NCBI RefSeq assembly: GCF_031157275.1
Contig: NZ_JAVIFW010000006.1
Span: 1 to 64,000 of the forward strand
Direction of reading: 5' to 3'
DNA from: Streptomyces sp. LHD-70
GTDB lineage: Bacteria; Actinomycetota; Actinomycetes; Streptomycetales; Streptomycetaceae
DNA: 64,000 bases
Position 1 is the first letter of the stretch; each line of letters begins with the position of its first letter. The notes under the pieces were generated by a model, which saw only the letters and a program-made list of their open reading frames with translations, did not search any database and had not been told where the DNA came from. Positions 19,323 to 28,035 of the stretch are shown one piece after another. Made by a program: the position numbers and the translations under genes.

Positions 19323-20055
19323 ACGCCGCCGCGTCCGAGGCCAGATGCAGCACGGCGTGCGCCACGTCCTCGGGCGTACCGACCCGGCCGAGCGGCGACA
19401 TCCGGGACATCAGCGCCTCGGTGTGCAGCTGCTCCTCGTCGTTGTTGCGCCGCTCGGTCATGGGCGTACGGATCCAGCCCGGTGCGACGGCGTTGACGCG
19501 GATGCCGTGCCGGCCGACCTCGGTGGCCAGGGTCTTGGTGAGCTGGACGACCGCGGCCTTGGCGGCGCCGTAGCAGAGGAGTCCGGGGCCGCCCGTGTCG
19601 ACGGCGCCCGAGGCCATCGTGACGATCGAGCCCGGTCGGCCCGCGTCGATCATGGCTCGGGCCGCTGCCTGGCACGCGTACAGAACGCCCTTGAAGTTGA
19701 TGGCCAGGACCCGGTCCAGGTCTGCGTCCGTGGTCTCCAGGACGGGGCTGCTGTGCATGATGCCGGCCACGGCCGCCAGTACGTCCAGGCCGTCCTCCTG
19801 CTGCGCCGTCCTGATCGCCGTCTCCACCTGCGCGCGGTCGGAGACGTCGAGCGTGTGCGTACGGGCCGTGCCGCCCGCGTTCTTGATGGCGGTGGCCGTC
19901 TCGTGCAGGCCCTGGGCGTCGCGGTCCGCGCAGTGCACGACGGCGCCTGCTTCGGCGAGCAGTACGGCACTCGCGCGTCCGATTCCGCTCGCGGCGCCCG
20001 TGACGAACGCGGTACGGCCGGTCAGGTCCTGGGCGGTGCGCACGGAGGTCGGCAT
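19270..20055 (-). CDS. short-chain dehydrogenase/reductase
   Basis: The 261-residue product is a classical SDR. It has the NAD(P)-binding TGAASGIG motif near residue 20, LDVSDRAQV, a modified AVAGIM in place of NNAG, and the Tyr-Lys pair in CYGAAKAA with Ser about 12 residues before it. The acidic residue after the second strand (CADRD) suggests NAD preference. The C-terminus GGVAMPW is typical of the FabG-like group. The substrate is unknown. The start at 20055 fits a promoter with TTGACG-N17-TACCGT ending 6 bases before the ATG, so the mRNA is probably leaderless even though nei lies just upstream on the same strand. Confidence 0.85.
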   Translation of the reverse strand: MPTSVRTAQDLTGRTAFVTGAASGIGRASAVLLAEAGAVVHCADRDAQGLHETATAIKNAGGTARTHTLDVSDRAQVETAIRTAQQEDGLDVLAAVAGIMHSSPVLETTDADLDRVLAINFKGVLYACQAAARAMIDAGRPGSIVTMASGAVDTGGPGLLCYGAAKAAVVQLTKTLATEVGRHGIRVNAVAPGWIRTPMTERRNNDEEQLHTEALMSRMSPLGRVGTPEDVAHAVLHLASDAAAFTTGQILRPNGGVAMPW

Positions 20056-20061
20056 GGTCGG

Positions 20062-20090
20062 ACGGTACGAAGGATCTGACGGAGCGTCAA
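20062..20090 (-). promoter_or_regulatory. consensus promoter and palindrome of the SDR gene
   Basis: On the minus strand TTGACG (20085-20090) and TACCGT (20062-20067) are separated by 17 bp, and the ATG follows 6 bases later. The -35 box lies inside TGACG-CTC-CGTCA, a perfect inverted repeat at 20076-20088 that could be a repressor site. The -35 overlaps the stop codon of nei. Confidence 0.65.
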
Positions 20091-20923
20091 TTGGTGGGGT
20101 GGGGCTGCGTGGTGGAGGTGTGCGCCGGGGTGGGGCCCTGTTGGCAGGTGGCGCACCAGTAGGTGACGCGGTCGCGGTTGTTGTTCTCGCCGCCCTGTTC
20201 GGCCGAGCGCACCGGGGTGCCGCAGCGCAGGCAGGGGCGCGGGGCGCGGCCGTACACGTAAAGGCGCTGGTCGCGGCGGCCCGTGGTGGAGCGGTCCGGG
20301 CGGTCGAGGTTGGCCTCCAGGAGCCGCTTCGCCGCGGCCACCAGGCGTACGGGGACGTCCTCGGGCAGCTCGCCGACCGGGAGCCAGGGCGTGGCGCGGG
20401 CCAGGAAGCAGAGCTCCGATTTGTAGACATTGCCGATGCCCGCGAGGTTGCGCTGGTCGAGCAGGGCGTCGCCGAGGGGGCGGGCCGGGTCCGCGAGGAG
20501 GTTGCGCACGGCCTGGTCCGGATCCCAGTCGGGGCCGAGCAGGTCGGGGCCCAGGTGGCCGACCGCGCGGCTCTCGTCGGTGGTGCGCAGGAGTTCCAGT
20601 ACGGGGAGGCGGTACCCGACGGCTGTGTGGTGGTCGTTGCCGAGGATGGCGCGGATCTGGTGGGCGGGGCCGCCGCGCCAGCGCTCGCCCGCTGCGTACA
20701 CCTTCCACGAGCCGTCCATCCGGAGGTGCGAGTGCAGGGTGAGGCCGCCCTCGATGCGGGTCAGCAGGTGCTTGCCGCGCGGGGTGACGTCCAGGACCGT
20801 GCGGCCGGTGAGGTCTGCGGTGGCGTATTGGGGGACGCGCAGGTCGGAGCGGGTGAGGACCTCGCCGGCGAGTGCACTGTGCAGTCGGCGGGCCGCCTGG
20901 TGGACCGTGTCTCCTTCGGGCAT
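20087..20923 (-). CDS. nei: Fpg/Nei-family DNA glycosylase (endonuclease VIII type)
   Basis: The 278-residue enzyme removes oxidised bases from DNA and nicks the backbone. The mature N-terminus is PEGDTVHQAA, so the catalytic Pro and Glu are present, and the beta-hairpin lysine lies in RGKHLL. The helix-two-turn-helix has LLDQRNLAGIGNVYKSE. A C-terminal zinc finger carries CxxC in CLRCG and again in CATCQ. The sequence type resembles actinobacterial Nei2. It lies 78 bp downstream of lhr on the same strand, an arrangement also seen in mycobacteria, and is likely co-transcribed with it. Confidence 0.9.
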   Translation of the reverse strand: MPEGDTVHQAARRLHSALAGEVLTRSDLRVPQYATADLTGRTVLDVTPRGKHLLTRIEGGLTLHSHLRMDGSWKVYAAGERWRGGPAHQIRAILGNDHHTAVGYRLPVLELLRTTDESRAVGHLGPDLLGPDWDPDQAVRNLLADPARPLGDALLDQRNLAGIGNVYKSELCFLARATPWLPVGELPEDVPVRLVAAAKRLLEANLDRPDRSTTGRRDQRLYVYGRAPRPCLRCGTPVRSAEQGGENNNRDRVTYWCATCQQGPTPAHTSTTQPHPTN

Positions 20924-20935
20924 GTCGTCATCATC

Positions 20936-20994
20936 CAGGGGATGGGGTGGTGGGTGGCTGTTGGTGGGCGGTGGGCGGCTGATGGTGGGCGGCG
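20936..20994 (+). other. G-rich tract with quadruplex potential between lhr and nei
   Basis: Runs of three or four G recur on the plus strand, including GGGGATGGGGTGGTGGG, with short loops. Both flanking genes are on the minus strand, so the G tract is on the template strand and the mRNA is C-rich here. Confidence 0.45.
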
Positions 20995-21001
20995 AGTGGT
21001 G

Positions 21002-24000
21002 TCAGGCGCGGAGGCGGAGGCCTCTTGGGGTGGCGATGAAACCTGCGGCCTCCAGGAGGGGGCCGTGGGGGGAGGTGAGGGCCGCCGTCCCGTTGATCCG
21101 CTCCACGGTGACCGTGCCCAAGGCGCCCGCGCGGGCGGCCGAGGCGAGGGCTTCCGTGGCCGCGTGAAGTCTGGAGTCGTCGAGGGAGGCGGGGTCTTCC
21201 GGGTCGGTGGGCCAGGCGAGCAGGGTCTTGCCGCCGCGCTCCATGTACAGCGTGAGCTCGCCGTCCACCAGGACGACCAGCGAGCCTGCCTTGCGGCCCG
21301 GTTTGTGGCCCGCGCCGGTGGGTGGCTCGGGCCAGGCGAGTGCCGCGCCGTACGCGTTGGCGGGGTCGGCGGCGGCCAGGACGACCGCGCGCTCGGTGCC
21401 CGCGGGAGCGTCGCCGCGGTCGCGGGCGTTGGCGGCCGCACGCAGCCGGTCCACCGCGCCGTCCATCGCGAACTGTGCGGCGCCCAGGCCCTCCACCACG
21501 TACCCGCGCCGCGCCTGCCCGCTGTCCTCGAACGCCGACAGGACGCGGTACGTCGCGGAGAAGCCGCCCTCCACGCCCTCGGCGCCGACCGCGCCGCGCG
21601 TCACGACGCCGTGCCGGTCCAGGAGCGTGCGGGCCAGGGCGTGCGCGCGCCGGGTCGCGTCGGGCTCGTGGCCGGGGAGCAGCGACCAGCGGCCCGCGAC
21701 CGTGGGCGGGCCGGTGCGGGAGACCGGGCGGGCGCCGGTGCGGGCGGCGGCTGTGAGCGAGCCGTACCGCCCGCGCGGGACGTTGCGTCGGGCGCGGTGT
21801 GCCGTGGAGCCCGCGGTGCGGCCGGAGCCGAGGAGGGAGCGCATGGGGGCGAGGGTGTCGTTGGTGAGCCGACCCGACCAGGCCAACTCCCAGATGGCGT
21901 CCGCCAGTTCCGGATCGGTGGCTTCGGGGTGCGTGGTGGCGCGGACCTGGTCGGCGATCTGGCGGAAGAACAGTCCGTACCCACCGGAGAGGGCGGTCAG
22001 GACGGACTCCTGCAGGGCCGTGATCTCCAAGGGGTGCGGTTCGGGGAGCAGCAGGGGCGCGGTATCGGCGAGGTAGAGGGAGACCCAGCCGTCCTTGCCG
22101 GGCAGGGCGCCCGCGCCGGCCCACAACACCTCGCCCGTGGTGGTGAGTTCGTCAAGGAGCGCCGGGATGTAGTCGCGCACGCGGGACGGCAGGATCAGCT
22201 TCTCCAGGGCGGACGCGGGGACCGAGGCGCCCTGCAACTGCTCGATGGCGCGCACCAAACCGTCGATCCCGCGCAGGCCGTGACTGCCCACGTGCTGCCA
22301 CTGGGGCAGGAAGCCGGCGAGCGCGGCCGGTGGCACCGGCTCCAGTTCGTGCCGGAGCGCGGCGAGGGAGCGGCGGCGGAGCCTGCGCAGGACCGTGGCG
22401 TCACACCACTCCTGGCCGATGCCCGCAGGGTGAAACTCGCCCTGGACGACCCGTCCGCCCGCCGCGAGTCGGTGCAGCGCGCCGTCCGTGACGGCGGCGC
22501 CGAGGCCGAAGCGGGCGGCGGCCGCGGCGGAGGTGAACGGGCCGTGCGTGCGTGCGAACCGCGCGAGGAGGTCGCCCAGGGGGTCCTTGACCGGCTCGGT
22601 GAAGGCCTCCGGGACACCCACCGGCAGGGCCGTGCCGAGCGCGTCGCGCAGGCGGCCCGCGTCCTCGACCGCCGCCCAGTGGCCGGTGCCCGCGATACGG
22701 ACCCGGATGGCGCGGCGGGCGCCGGCCAGCTCCTCCGCCCAGTGGGGTTCGGCGCCGCGCAGCGCCAACTCGGCGTCGGTGAGCGGGCCGAGGAGGCGGA
22801 GCAGGTCGGCGACGCCCTCCACGTCCTTGATGCGGCGGTCGTCGGTGAGCCACTGCAGCTCGCGTTCGAGCTCGGTGAGGACGTCCGCGTCGAGCAGCTC
22901 GCGGAGCTCCGCCTGGCCGAGCAGCTCGGCCAGGAGCCGCGAGTCCAGGGAGAGGGCGGCGGCGCGGCGTTCGGCGAGCGGGGAGTCGCCCTCGTACAGG
23001 AACTGCGCCACGTAACCGAAGAGCAGGGAGCGGGCGAAGGGGGAGGGCTCCGGTGTGGTGACCTCGACCAGGCGGACGCGGCGGGACTCGATGTCCCCCA
23101 TCAGCTCGACCAGGCCCGGTACGTCGAAGACGTCCTGGAGGCATTCGCGCACCGCTTCGAGGACGATCGGGAACGAGCCGAACTCGCTGGCCACTTCCAG
23201 GAGTTGGGCGGCGCGCTGGCGCTGCTGCCACAGGGGTGTGCGCTTGCCGGGGCTGCGGCGCGGCAGCAGCAGCGCGCGGGCGGCGCACTCCCGGAACCGG
23301 GAGGCGAACAGGGCCGAGCCGCCCACCTGGTCCGTGACGACCTGGTCGATCTCGCCCTTGTCGAAGGCGACGTCCGCGGCGCTCACCGGTGCCTGCTCGT
23401 CGTCGTACTCCAGGCCGGGTTTGGCCGGGTCCTGGTCGAGCAGGTCGAGGCTCATCAGGTCGGCGTCGGGCAGGCGCAGGACCAGGCCGTCGTCGGCGTG
23501 CATGGCCTGGGCGTCCATGCCGAAGCGCTCGGTGAGCTTGGCGCCGAGGGCGAGCGCCCACGGGGCGTGCACCTGGGCGCCGAAGGGGGAGTGGACGACG
23601 ATCCGCCAGTCACCCAGCTCGTCGCGGAAGCGCTCCACCACGATCGTGCGGTCGTCGGGCACGTGGCCGCAGGCCTTGCGCTGCTCTTCCAGATACGACA
23701 GGACGTTCTCGGCGGCCCAGCGGTCCAGGCCCGCCTCGGCCAGGCGGTGGTGGGCCTCCTCCTCGGTGAGGGCGCCGATCTCGCGCAGGAACGCGCCGAG
23801 CGCGCGGCCCAGTTCGAGCGGACGGCCCAGCTGGTCGCCCTTCCAGAACGGCAGCCGGCCCGGCACTCCGGGGGCGGGGGAGACCAGGACGCGGTCCCGG
23901 GTGATGTCCTCGATGCGCCAGGAGCTCGTGCCGAGGGTGAAGACGTCCCCGACGCGGGACTCGTACACCATCTCCTCGTCGAGCTCGCCGACGCGGCCGC

Positions 24001-25660
24001 CGCCCTTCTTGGGGTCCGAACCGGCGAGGAACACCCCGAACAGGCCGCGGTCCGGGATCGTGCCGCCCGACGTGACCGCCAGGCGCTGCGCCCCCGGGCG
24101 TCCTGTGACCGTGCCCGCCACCCGGTCCCACACCACGCGCGGGCGCAGCTCGGCGAAGGCGTCCGAGGGATAGCGCCCGGCGAGCATGTCCAGGACGGCC
24201 GTGAACGCCGACTCGGGCAGGGCCGCGAACGGCGCCGCGCGGCGCACCGTCGCCAGCAGGTCGTCCACCTGCCAGGTGTCCAACGCGACCATGGCGACCA
24301 GCTGTTGGGCCAGGACGTCCAGCGGGTTGGCCGGGACGCGCAGCGACTCGATGGCGCCGGACCGCATCCGCTCGGTGACGACCGCGGACTGCACCAGGTC
24401 CCCTCGGTACTTCGGGAACACCACGCCCGTGGAGACCGCCCCCACCTGGTGTCCGGCGCGGCCCACGCGCTGCAGGCCCGAGGCGACCGACGGCGGCGAC
24501 TCGACCTGCACGACGAGGTCGACCGCGCCCATGTCGATGCCCAGCTCCAGGCTCGACGTGGCGACCACGGCGGGGAGCCTGCCCGCCTTCAGGTCCTCCT
24601 CGACGAGGGCGCGCTGCTCCTTGGACACCGACCCGTGGTGGGCGCGCGCGAGGACCGGCGGGGCGCCCTTGGCCGCACCGGACTCCGCCATCAGCTCGGC
24701 GGGCGAGTGGTCCTCGGGCAGCGGCTCGCCGGTGGCCCGCTCGTACGCGATCTCGTTGAGGCGGTTGCACAGGCGCTCCGCCAGGCGGCGGGAGTTGGCG
24801 AACACGATCGTCGACCGATGTGCCTGCACCAGGTCGGCGATGCGCTCCTCCACATGCGGCCAGATCGAGGGGCGCTCCCCCTGCGCGTCGTCCGCGTCGC
24901 TCGCCGGGGAGCCGCCCAACTCGCCCAGATCCTCGACCGGGACGACCACCGACAGGTCGAACTCCTTGCCCGACGGCGGCTGCACGATCTCCACCCGGCG
25001 CTGCGGGGAGAGATAGCGCGCGACCTCGTCCACCGGGCGCACCGTCGCCGACAGGCCGATGCGGCGGGCGGGGCGCGGCAGCAGTTCGTCGAGCCGCTCC
25101 AGGGAGAGCGACAGGTGGGCGCCGCGCTTGGTGCCCGCGACGGCGTGCACCTCGTCCAGGATGACCGTCTCGATGCCGGTGAGGGCCTCGCGCGTGGACG
25201 ACGTCAGCATCAGGAACAGCGACTCGGGCGTGGTGATGAGGATGTCCGGCGGCTTCGTGGCGAGGGAGCGGCGCTCGGCGGCCGGGGTGTCGCCCGAGCG
25301 GATGCCGACCTTCACCTCGGGCTCGGGCCGGCCGAGGCGCACGGACTCCTGCCGGATGCCGGTCAGCGGCGAGCGGAGGTTGCGCTCCACGTCCACCGCG
25401 AGGGCCTTGAGCGGGGACACGTACAGGACGCGGCAGCGCTTCTTCGGGTCCGCGGGCGGCGGCGTGCTCGCGAGGCCGTCGAGCGCGGAGAGGAACGCGG
25501 CCAGGGTCTTGCCCGAGCCCGTCGGCGCGACGACCAGCACGTCCGAGCCCTCGCCGATCGCCCGCCAAGCGCCCTCCTGGGCGGATGTGGGCGCGGAGAA
25601 GGCTCCCGTGAACCAGCTGCGGGTCGCGGGGGAGAACGAGTCGAGCGCTGTCCGTGCCAT
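21002..25660 (-). CDS. lhr: Lhr-type superfamily 2 helicase
   Basis: The 1552-residue protein is a large helicase-related (Lhr) ATPase that translocates 3' to 5' on single-stranded DNA and unwinds RNA:DNA duplexes. Walker A APTGSGKT is at 45-52 and the DEVH box lies in ILDEVHAVAGTKRG at about residue 170. Later motifs include TSSLELGIDMGAVD and QRVGRAGHQ. The helicase core and winged helix occupy about the first 900 residues, and the rest is the long Lhr C-terminal domain. ATG 25660 is chosen over upstream ATGs because a RecA-NDp-like promoter ends 7 bases before it. It lies upstream of nei and probably forms a repair operon. Confidence 0.93.
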   Translation of the reverse strand: MARTALDSFSPATRSWFTGAFSAPTSAQEGAWRAIGEGSDVLVVAPTGSGKTLAAFLSALDGLASTPPPADPKKRCRVLYVSPLKALAVDVERNLRSPLTGIRQESVRLGRPEPEVKVGIRSGDTPAAERRSLATKPPDILITTPESLFLMLTSSTREALTGIETVILDEVHAVAGTKRGAHLSLSLERLDELLPRPARRIGLSATVRPVDEVARYLSPQRRVEIVQPPSGKEFDLSVVVPVEDLGELGGSPASDADDAQGERPSIWPHVEERIADLVQAHRSTIVFANSRRLAERLCNRLNEIAYERATGEPLPEDHSPAELMAESGAAKGAPPVLARAHHGSVSKEQRALVEEDLKAGRLPAVVATSSLELGIDMGAVDLVVQVESPPSVASGLQRVGRAGHQVGAVSTGVVFPKYRGDLVQSAVVTERMRSGAIESLRVPANPLDVLAQQLVAMVALDTWQVDDLLATVRRAAPFAALPESAFTAVLDMLAGRYPSDAFAELRPRVVWDRVAGTVTGRPGAQRLAVTSGGTIPDRGLFGVFLAGSDPKKGGGRVGELDEEMVYESRVGDVFTLGTSSWRIEDITRDRVLVSPAPGVPGRLPFWKGDQLGRPLELGRALGAFLREIGALTEEEAHHRLAEAGLDRWAAENVLSYLEEQRKACGHVPDDRTIVVERFRDELGDWRIVVHSPFGAQVHAPWALALGAKLTERFGMDAQAMHADDGLVLRLPDADLMSLDLLDQDPAKPGLEYDDEQAPVSAADVAFDKGEIDQVVTDQVGGSALFASRFRECAARALLLPRRSPGKRTPLWQQRQRAAQLLEVASEFGSFPIVLEAVRECLQDVFDVPGLVELMGDIESRRVRLVEVTTPEPSPFARSLLFGYVAQFLYEGDSPLAERRAAALSLDSRLLAELLGQAELRELLDADVLTELERELQWLTDDRRIKDVEGVADLLRLLGPLTDAELALRGAEPHWAEELAGARRAIRVRIAGTGHWAAVEDAGRLRDALGTALPVGVPEAFTEPVKDPLGDLLARFARTHGPFTSAAAAARFGLGAAVTDGALHRLAAGGRVVQGEFHPAGIGQEWCDATVLRRLRRRSLAALRHELEPVPPAALAGFLPQWQHVGSHGLRGIDGLVRAIEQLQGASVPASALEKLILPSRVRDYIPALLDELTTTGEVLWAGAGALPGKDGWVSLYLADTAPLLLPEPHPLEITALQESVLTALSGGYGLFFRQIADQVRATTHPEATDPELADAIWELAWSGRLTNDTLAPMRSLLGSGRTAGSTAHRARRNVPRGRYGSLTAAARTGARPVSRTGPPTVAGRWSLLPGHEPDATRRAHALARTLLDRHGVVTRGAVGAEGVEGGFSATYRVLSAFEDSGQARRGYVVEGLGAAQFAMDGAVDRLRAAANARDRGDAPAGTERAVVLAAADPANAYGAALAWPEPPTGAGHKPGRKAGSLVVLVDGELTLYMERGGKTLLAWPTDPEDPASLDDSRLHAATEALASAARAGALGTVTVERINGTAALTSPHGPLLEAAGFIATPRGLRLRA

Positions 25661-25667
25661 GCTCCCC

Positions 25668-25690
25668 ATCGTGCACCGCCCCACTGACAA
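25668..25690 (-). promoter_or_regulatory. RecA-NDp/PafBC-type DNA-damage promoter of lhr
   Basis: Read on the minus strand, TTGTCAGTG (25682-25690) is followed by 8 bases and then CACGAT (25668-25673), with the lhr ATG 7 bases further. The first nine bases equal the mycobacterial RecA-NDp consensus TTGTCRGTG and the 8-bp spacing is exact. The -10 keeps A at position 2 and T at position 6. Confidence 0.72.
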
Positions 25691-25779
25691 TCGCCCCGAC
25701 CTGGGGAAACGCGGGTCGGCTCGGGCGTTCGGCCGCCCGGCCGCGGGAGGGCTCGCCGCCGCTTTGGGAGAATGCCGGT

Positions 25780-26841
25780 ATGGGGATGGGCGAGGACGAG
25801 TGGGCGAGGTACTGGCAGCACGAGCAGCTGCCGGGCATCGACCTGCTCCGCGCCCGGTACGTCCGGCACTCCTTCCCCCGGCACAGCCACGAGGGCTATG
25901 TGTTCGGAGCGGTCAGCGGCGGCGTCGAGGACGTCGTGCTGCCCGACCGCACCGTGCACGCGGCCCCCGGCAGCCTCGTGATGATCAACCCCGAGGTGCC
26001 GCACTCGGCACGTGCCGGGGTCCCCGAGGGCTGGGCCTACGCCACGCTGTACCCCTCCACGGAGGTCGTCGCCGAGATCGCCGCCGAGACGACCGCCCTG
26101 CGCGGCACCGTCGGCTTCGCCGAGGTCGACGTGGCCGACCCGCACGGCGCGCGGATGATCAGGGAGGTGCACCGGGCCGCCGAGGAGGGCAACGCGCTCG
26201 CGGCCGACAGCGTGCTGCGGATCCTCGTGGCCAGGCTGCTGCGCCGGTACGGCAGCTCGCTGCCCGCCCGCACCCAGCGCTCCGCGGGCTTCCGCAACGC
26301 CGCACGCGCGCGTGACGTCCTTGAGACCCGGATGGCAGAACCGCCCGCCCTCGAAGAGCTCGCCGCGGAACTCGGCACCAGCCCGTTCGCGCTCCTGCGC
26401 GCCTTCAAGCAGCAGTACGGGATGCCTCCGCACACCTGGCTGACCAACGCGCGCGTGCGGCGGGCCCGCGCGCTGCTCGACGCCGGCACCGCTCCCGCCG
26501 ACGCCGCGGCCGCCGTGGGGTTCACCGACCAGCCCCACTTGAACCGGCACTTCACGCGCATCGTCGGGGTGCCGCCGGGGGCGTACCAGCGCGAGCGCCG
26601 GGAGCGCGGGGTCCTACCGCTGACCGCGCCCCAGCCGACGCGGAAGGCAGGGCCTCCGCCCGCGCCCGACACGGCCGGGAAGGCCGGGCCTCCGCCCGCG
26701 CCCGGGCCTCCGCCCGCGTCCGAGCCCCTGACCGTGCCCGAGCCGCCGCCCGGGTCCGGCCCCTTGTCGCCGATCGACCGGCACCGCGCGGTGCGCAAGA
26801 ACGTACAAGACCGGGCGGAGCCGTTCACCGTACGTTCCTAG
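25780..26841 (+). CDS. AraC-family transcriptional regulator
   Basis: The 353-residue protein has an N-terminal cupin-type sensing domain (about 15-95, with RHSFPRHSHEGYVFG) and two C-terminal helix-turn-helix motifs of the AraC type (about 180-275, with LEELAAELGTSPFALLRAF and AAVGFTDQPHLNRHF). A roughly 75-residue Pro-rich tail with two KAGPPPAP copies follows and is not part of the family core. The gene ends 2 bases before azlC and probably regulates the AzlCD exporter with which it forms an operon. ATG 25780 follows GGGAG by about 9 bases. An ATG two codons later is possible. Confidence 0.87.
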   Translation: MGMGEDEWARYWQHEQLPGIDLLRARYVRHSFPRHSHEGYVFGAVSGGVEDVVLPDRTVHAAPGSLVMINPEVPHSARAGVPEGWAYATLYPSTEVVAEIAAETTALRGTVGFAEVDVADPHGARMIREVHRAAEEGNALAADSVLRILVARLLRRYGSSLPARTQRSAGFRNAARARDVLETRMAEPPALEELAAELGTSPFALLRAFKQQYGMPPHTWLTNARVRRARALLDAGTAPADAAAAVGFTDQPHLNRHFTRIVGVPPGAYQRERRERGVLPLTAPQPTRKAGPPPAPDTAGKAGPPPAPGPPPASEPLTVPEPPPGSGPLSPIDRHRAVRKNVQDRAEPFTVRS

Positions 26842-26843
26842 GC

Positions 26844-27617
26844 GTGGCAGAACAGACAGCATCCGCAGCAATACGTCCCGGGGACGACCCCGTCGGCGAC
26901 CAGGGCGTCCCGTCCGACCAGAGCGCGCCGAAGCCGGACTCCGCCGTGGTCCGGGACGCGCTCGGTGTGGGCGTGGCCGTCGGGCTCTCCGGCTTCGCCT
27001 TCGGTGTGACCTCCGTCGGCAACGGCCTCAGCCTTCTTCAGACCTGCGCCCTGAGCCTTCTTGTCTTCACCGGCGCCTCTCAGTTCGCGCTCGTCGGTGC
27101 GCTCGCCGGTGGCGGCAATCCGGTGACGGCGGCGGCCGGGGCCTTCTTCCTGGGCGTGCGGAACGCGTTCTACGGGTTGCGGCTCTCACAACTGCTGCAA
27201 CTTCCGCGCTTCGTAAGGCCGTTCGCCGCGCACTGGGTGATCGACGAGACCACCGCCGTGACGCTGGCCCAGCCGACCAGGCGCGCCCGCCGCATCGGGT
27301 TCACCGTCACCGGTCTCACCCTCTATGTGTTGTGGAACCTCACCACACTGCTCGGCGGTCTCGGCGCCGAGGCCATCGGCGACACCGACGCATGGGGCCT
27401 GGACGCGGCGGGACCCGCCACGTTCCTCGCCCTGCTCGCGCCGATGCTGCGCTCCACGACGGAACGCGCGGTGGCGCTGCTCGCCGTCGCCCTCGGCCTC
27501 GGGCTGCTCCCCGTGCTGCCCGAGGGCGTGCCCGTCCTGGTGGCCGCCCTTGCCGCGCCGCTCGTGCTCGTCGTGGAGGGCCGCAAGATCCGTGCCCGTG
27601 AGAAGGAGGACCGTTGA
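26844..27617 (+). CDS. azlC: AzlC-family branched-chain amino acid exporter subunit
   Basis: The 257-residue protein has a disordered N-terminus of about 35 residues followed by about six or seven hydrophobic helices. The family signature is visible in FAFGVTSVGNGLS, FTGASQFALVGAL and GVRNAFYGLRLS. AzlC works with the small AzlD protein to export branched-chain amino acids or analogues. The GTG start follows the AraC-family gene by 2 bases, and the stop overlaps the TTG start of azlD, so the three genes are one operon. Confidence 0.87.
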   Translation: MAEQTASAAIRPGDDPVGDQGVPSDQSAPKPDSAVVRDALGVGVAVGLSGFAFGVTSVGNGLSLLQTCALSLLVFTGASQFALVGALAGGGNPVTAAAGAFFLGVRNAFYGLRLSQLLQLPRFVRPFAAHWVIDETTAVTLAQPTRRARRIGFTVTGLTLYVLWNLTTLLGGLGAEAIGDTDAWGLDAAGPATFLALLAPMLRSTTERAVALLAVALGLGLLPVLPEGVPVLVAALAAPLVLVVEGRKIRAREKEDR

Positions 27618-27919
27618 ACATCTGGCTCGCCATCGCCCTGACCGTCGTCGGCTGCTACGCCGTCAAGCTGCTCGGCCTCCTGGTGCCCGCCGGAGTCCTC
27701 GAGCGGCCCCTCGTCCAACGCCTGGCCGCGCTGCTGCCCGTGGCGCTCCTGGCCGCCCTCACGGCGCAGCAGACGTTCGCGGAGGGGCAGCAGCTCGTCC
27801 TCGACGCCAAGGCCGCGGGTCTCGCCGCGGCCGGTGTGGCCTTCCTGCTGCGGGCCCCGTTCCTGTTGATCATCGGGGCTGCCGTGGTCGTCACCGCGGG
27901 GGTGCGGGCGCTCGGCTGA
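27614..27919 (+). CDS. azlD: AzlD-family small exporter subunit
   Basis: The 101-residue protein has three or four hydrophobic helices and matches the AzlD partner of AzlC, with PLVQRLAALLPVALLAALTAQ in its middle. It starts at TTG 27614, overlapping the azlC stop, with GGAGG 4 bases upstream. It is probably needed in complex with AzlC for amino acid export. Confidence 0.83.
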   Translation: MNIWLAIALTVVGCYAVKLLGLLVPAGVLERPLVQRLAALLPVALLAALTAQQTFAEGQQLVLDAKAAGLAAAGVAFLLRAPFLLIIGAAVVVTAGVRALG

Positions 27920-27966
27920 CATCGGACGGTACGCGGGGCGGGCAGCACGCGCGCGTAGGCCGCGAG

Positions 27967-27998
27967 AACGGGCACCACGCACGCGTAGTGCCCGTTTT
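27967..27998. terminator. bidirectional intrinsic terminator after azlD
   Basis: AACGGGCAC (27967-27975) pairs with GTGCCCGTT (27988-27996) and is followed by T residues. It lies between the plus-strand azlD and the minus-strand toroid protein, which end towards each other. Confidence 0.75.
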
Positions 27999-28035
27999 CA
28001 CGTATCGCCCCGTCCGTCCGCCCGCCCGATCGTCG

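Noticed and set aside
19595..25687. Plus-strand open frame of 2030 codons
   Set aside because: It is antisense to lhr and nei. Its translation is Arg/Gly/Val-rich without domains, whereas the minus strand encodes clear helicase and glycosylase motifs. High GC produces such shadow frames.
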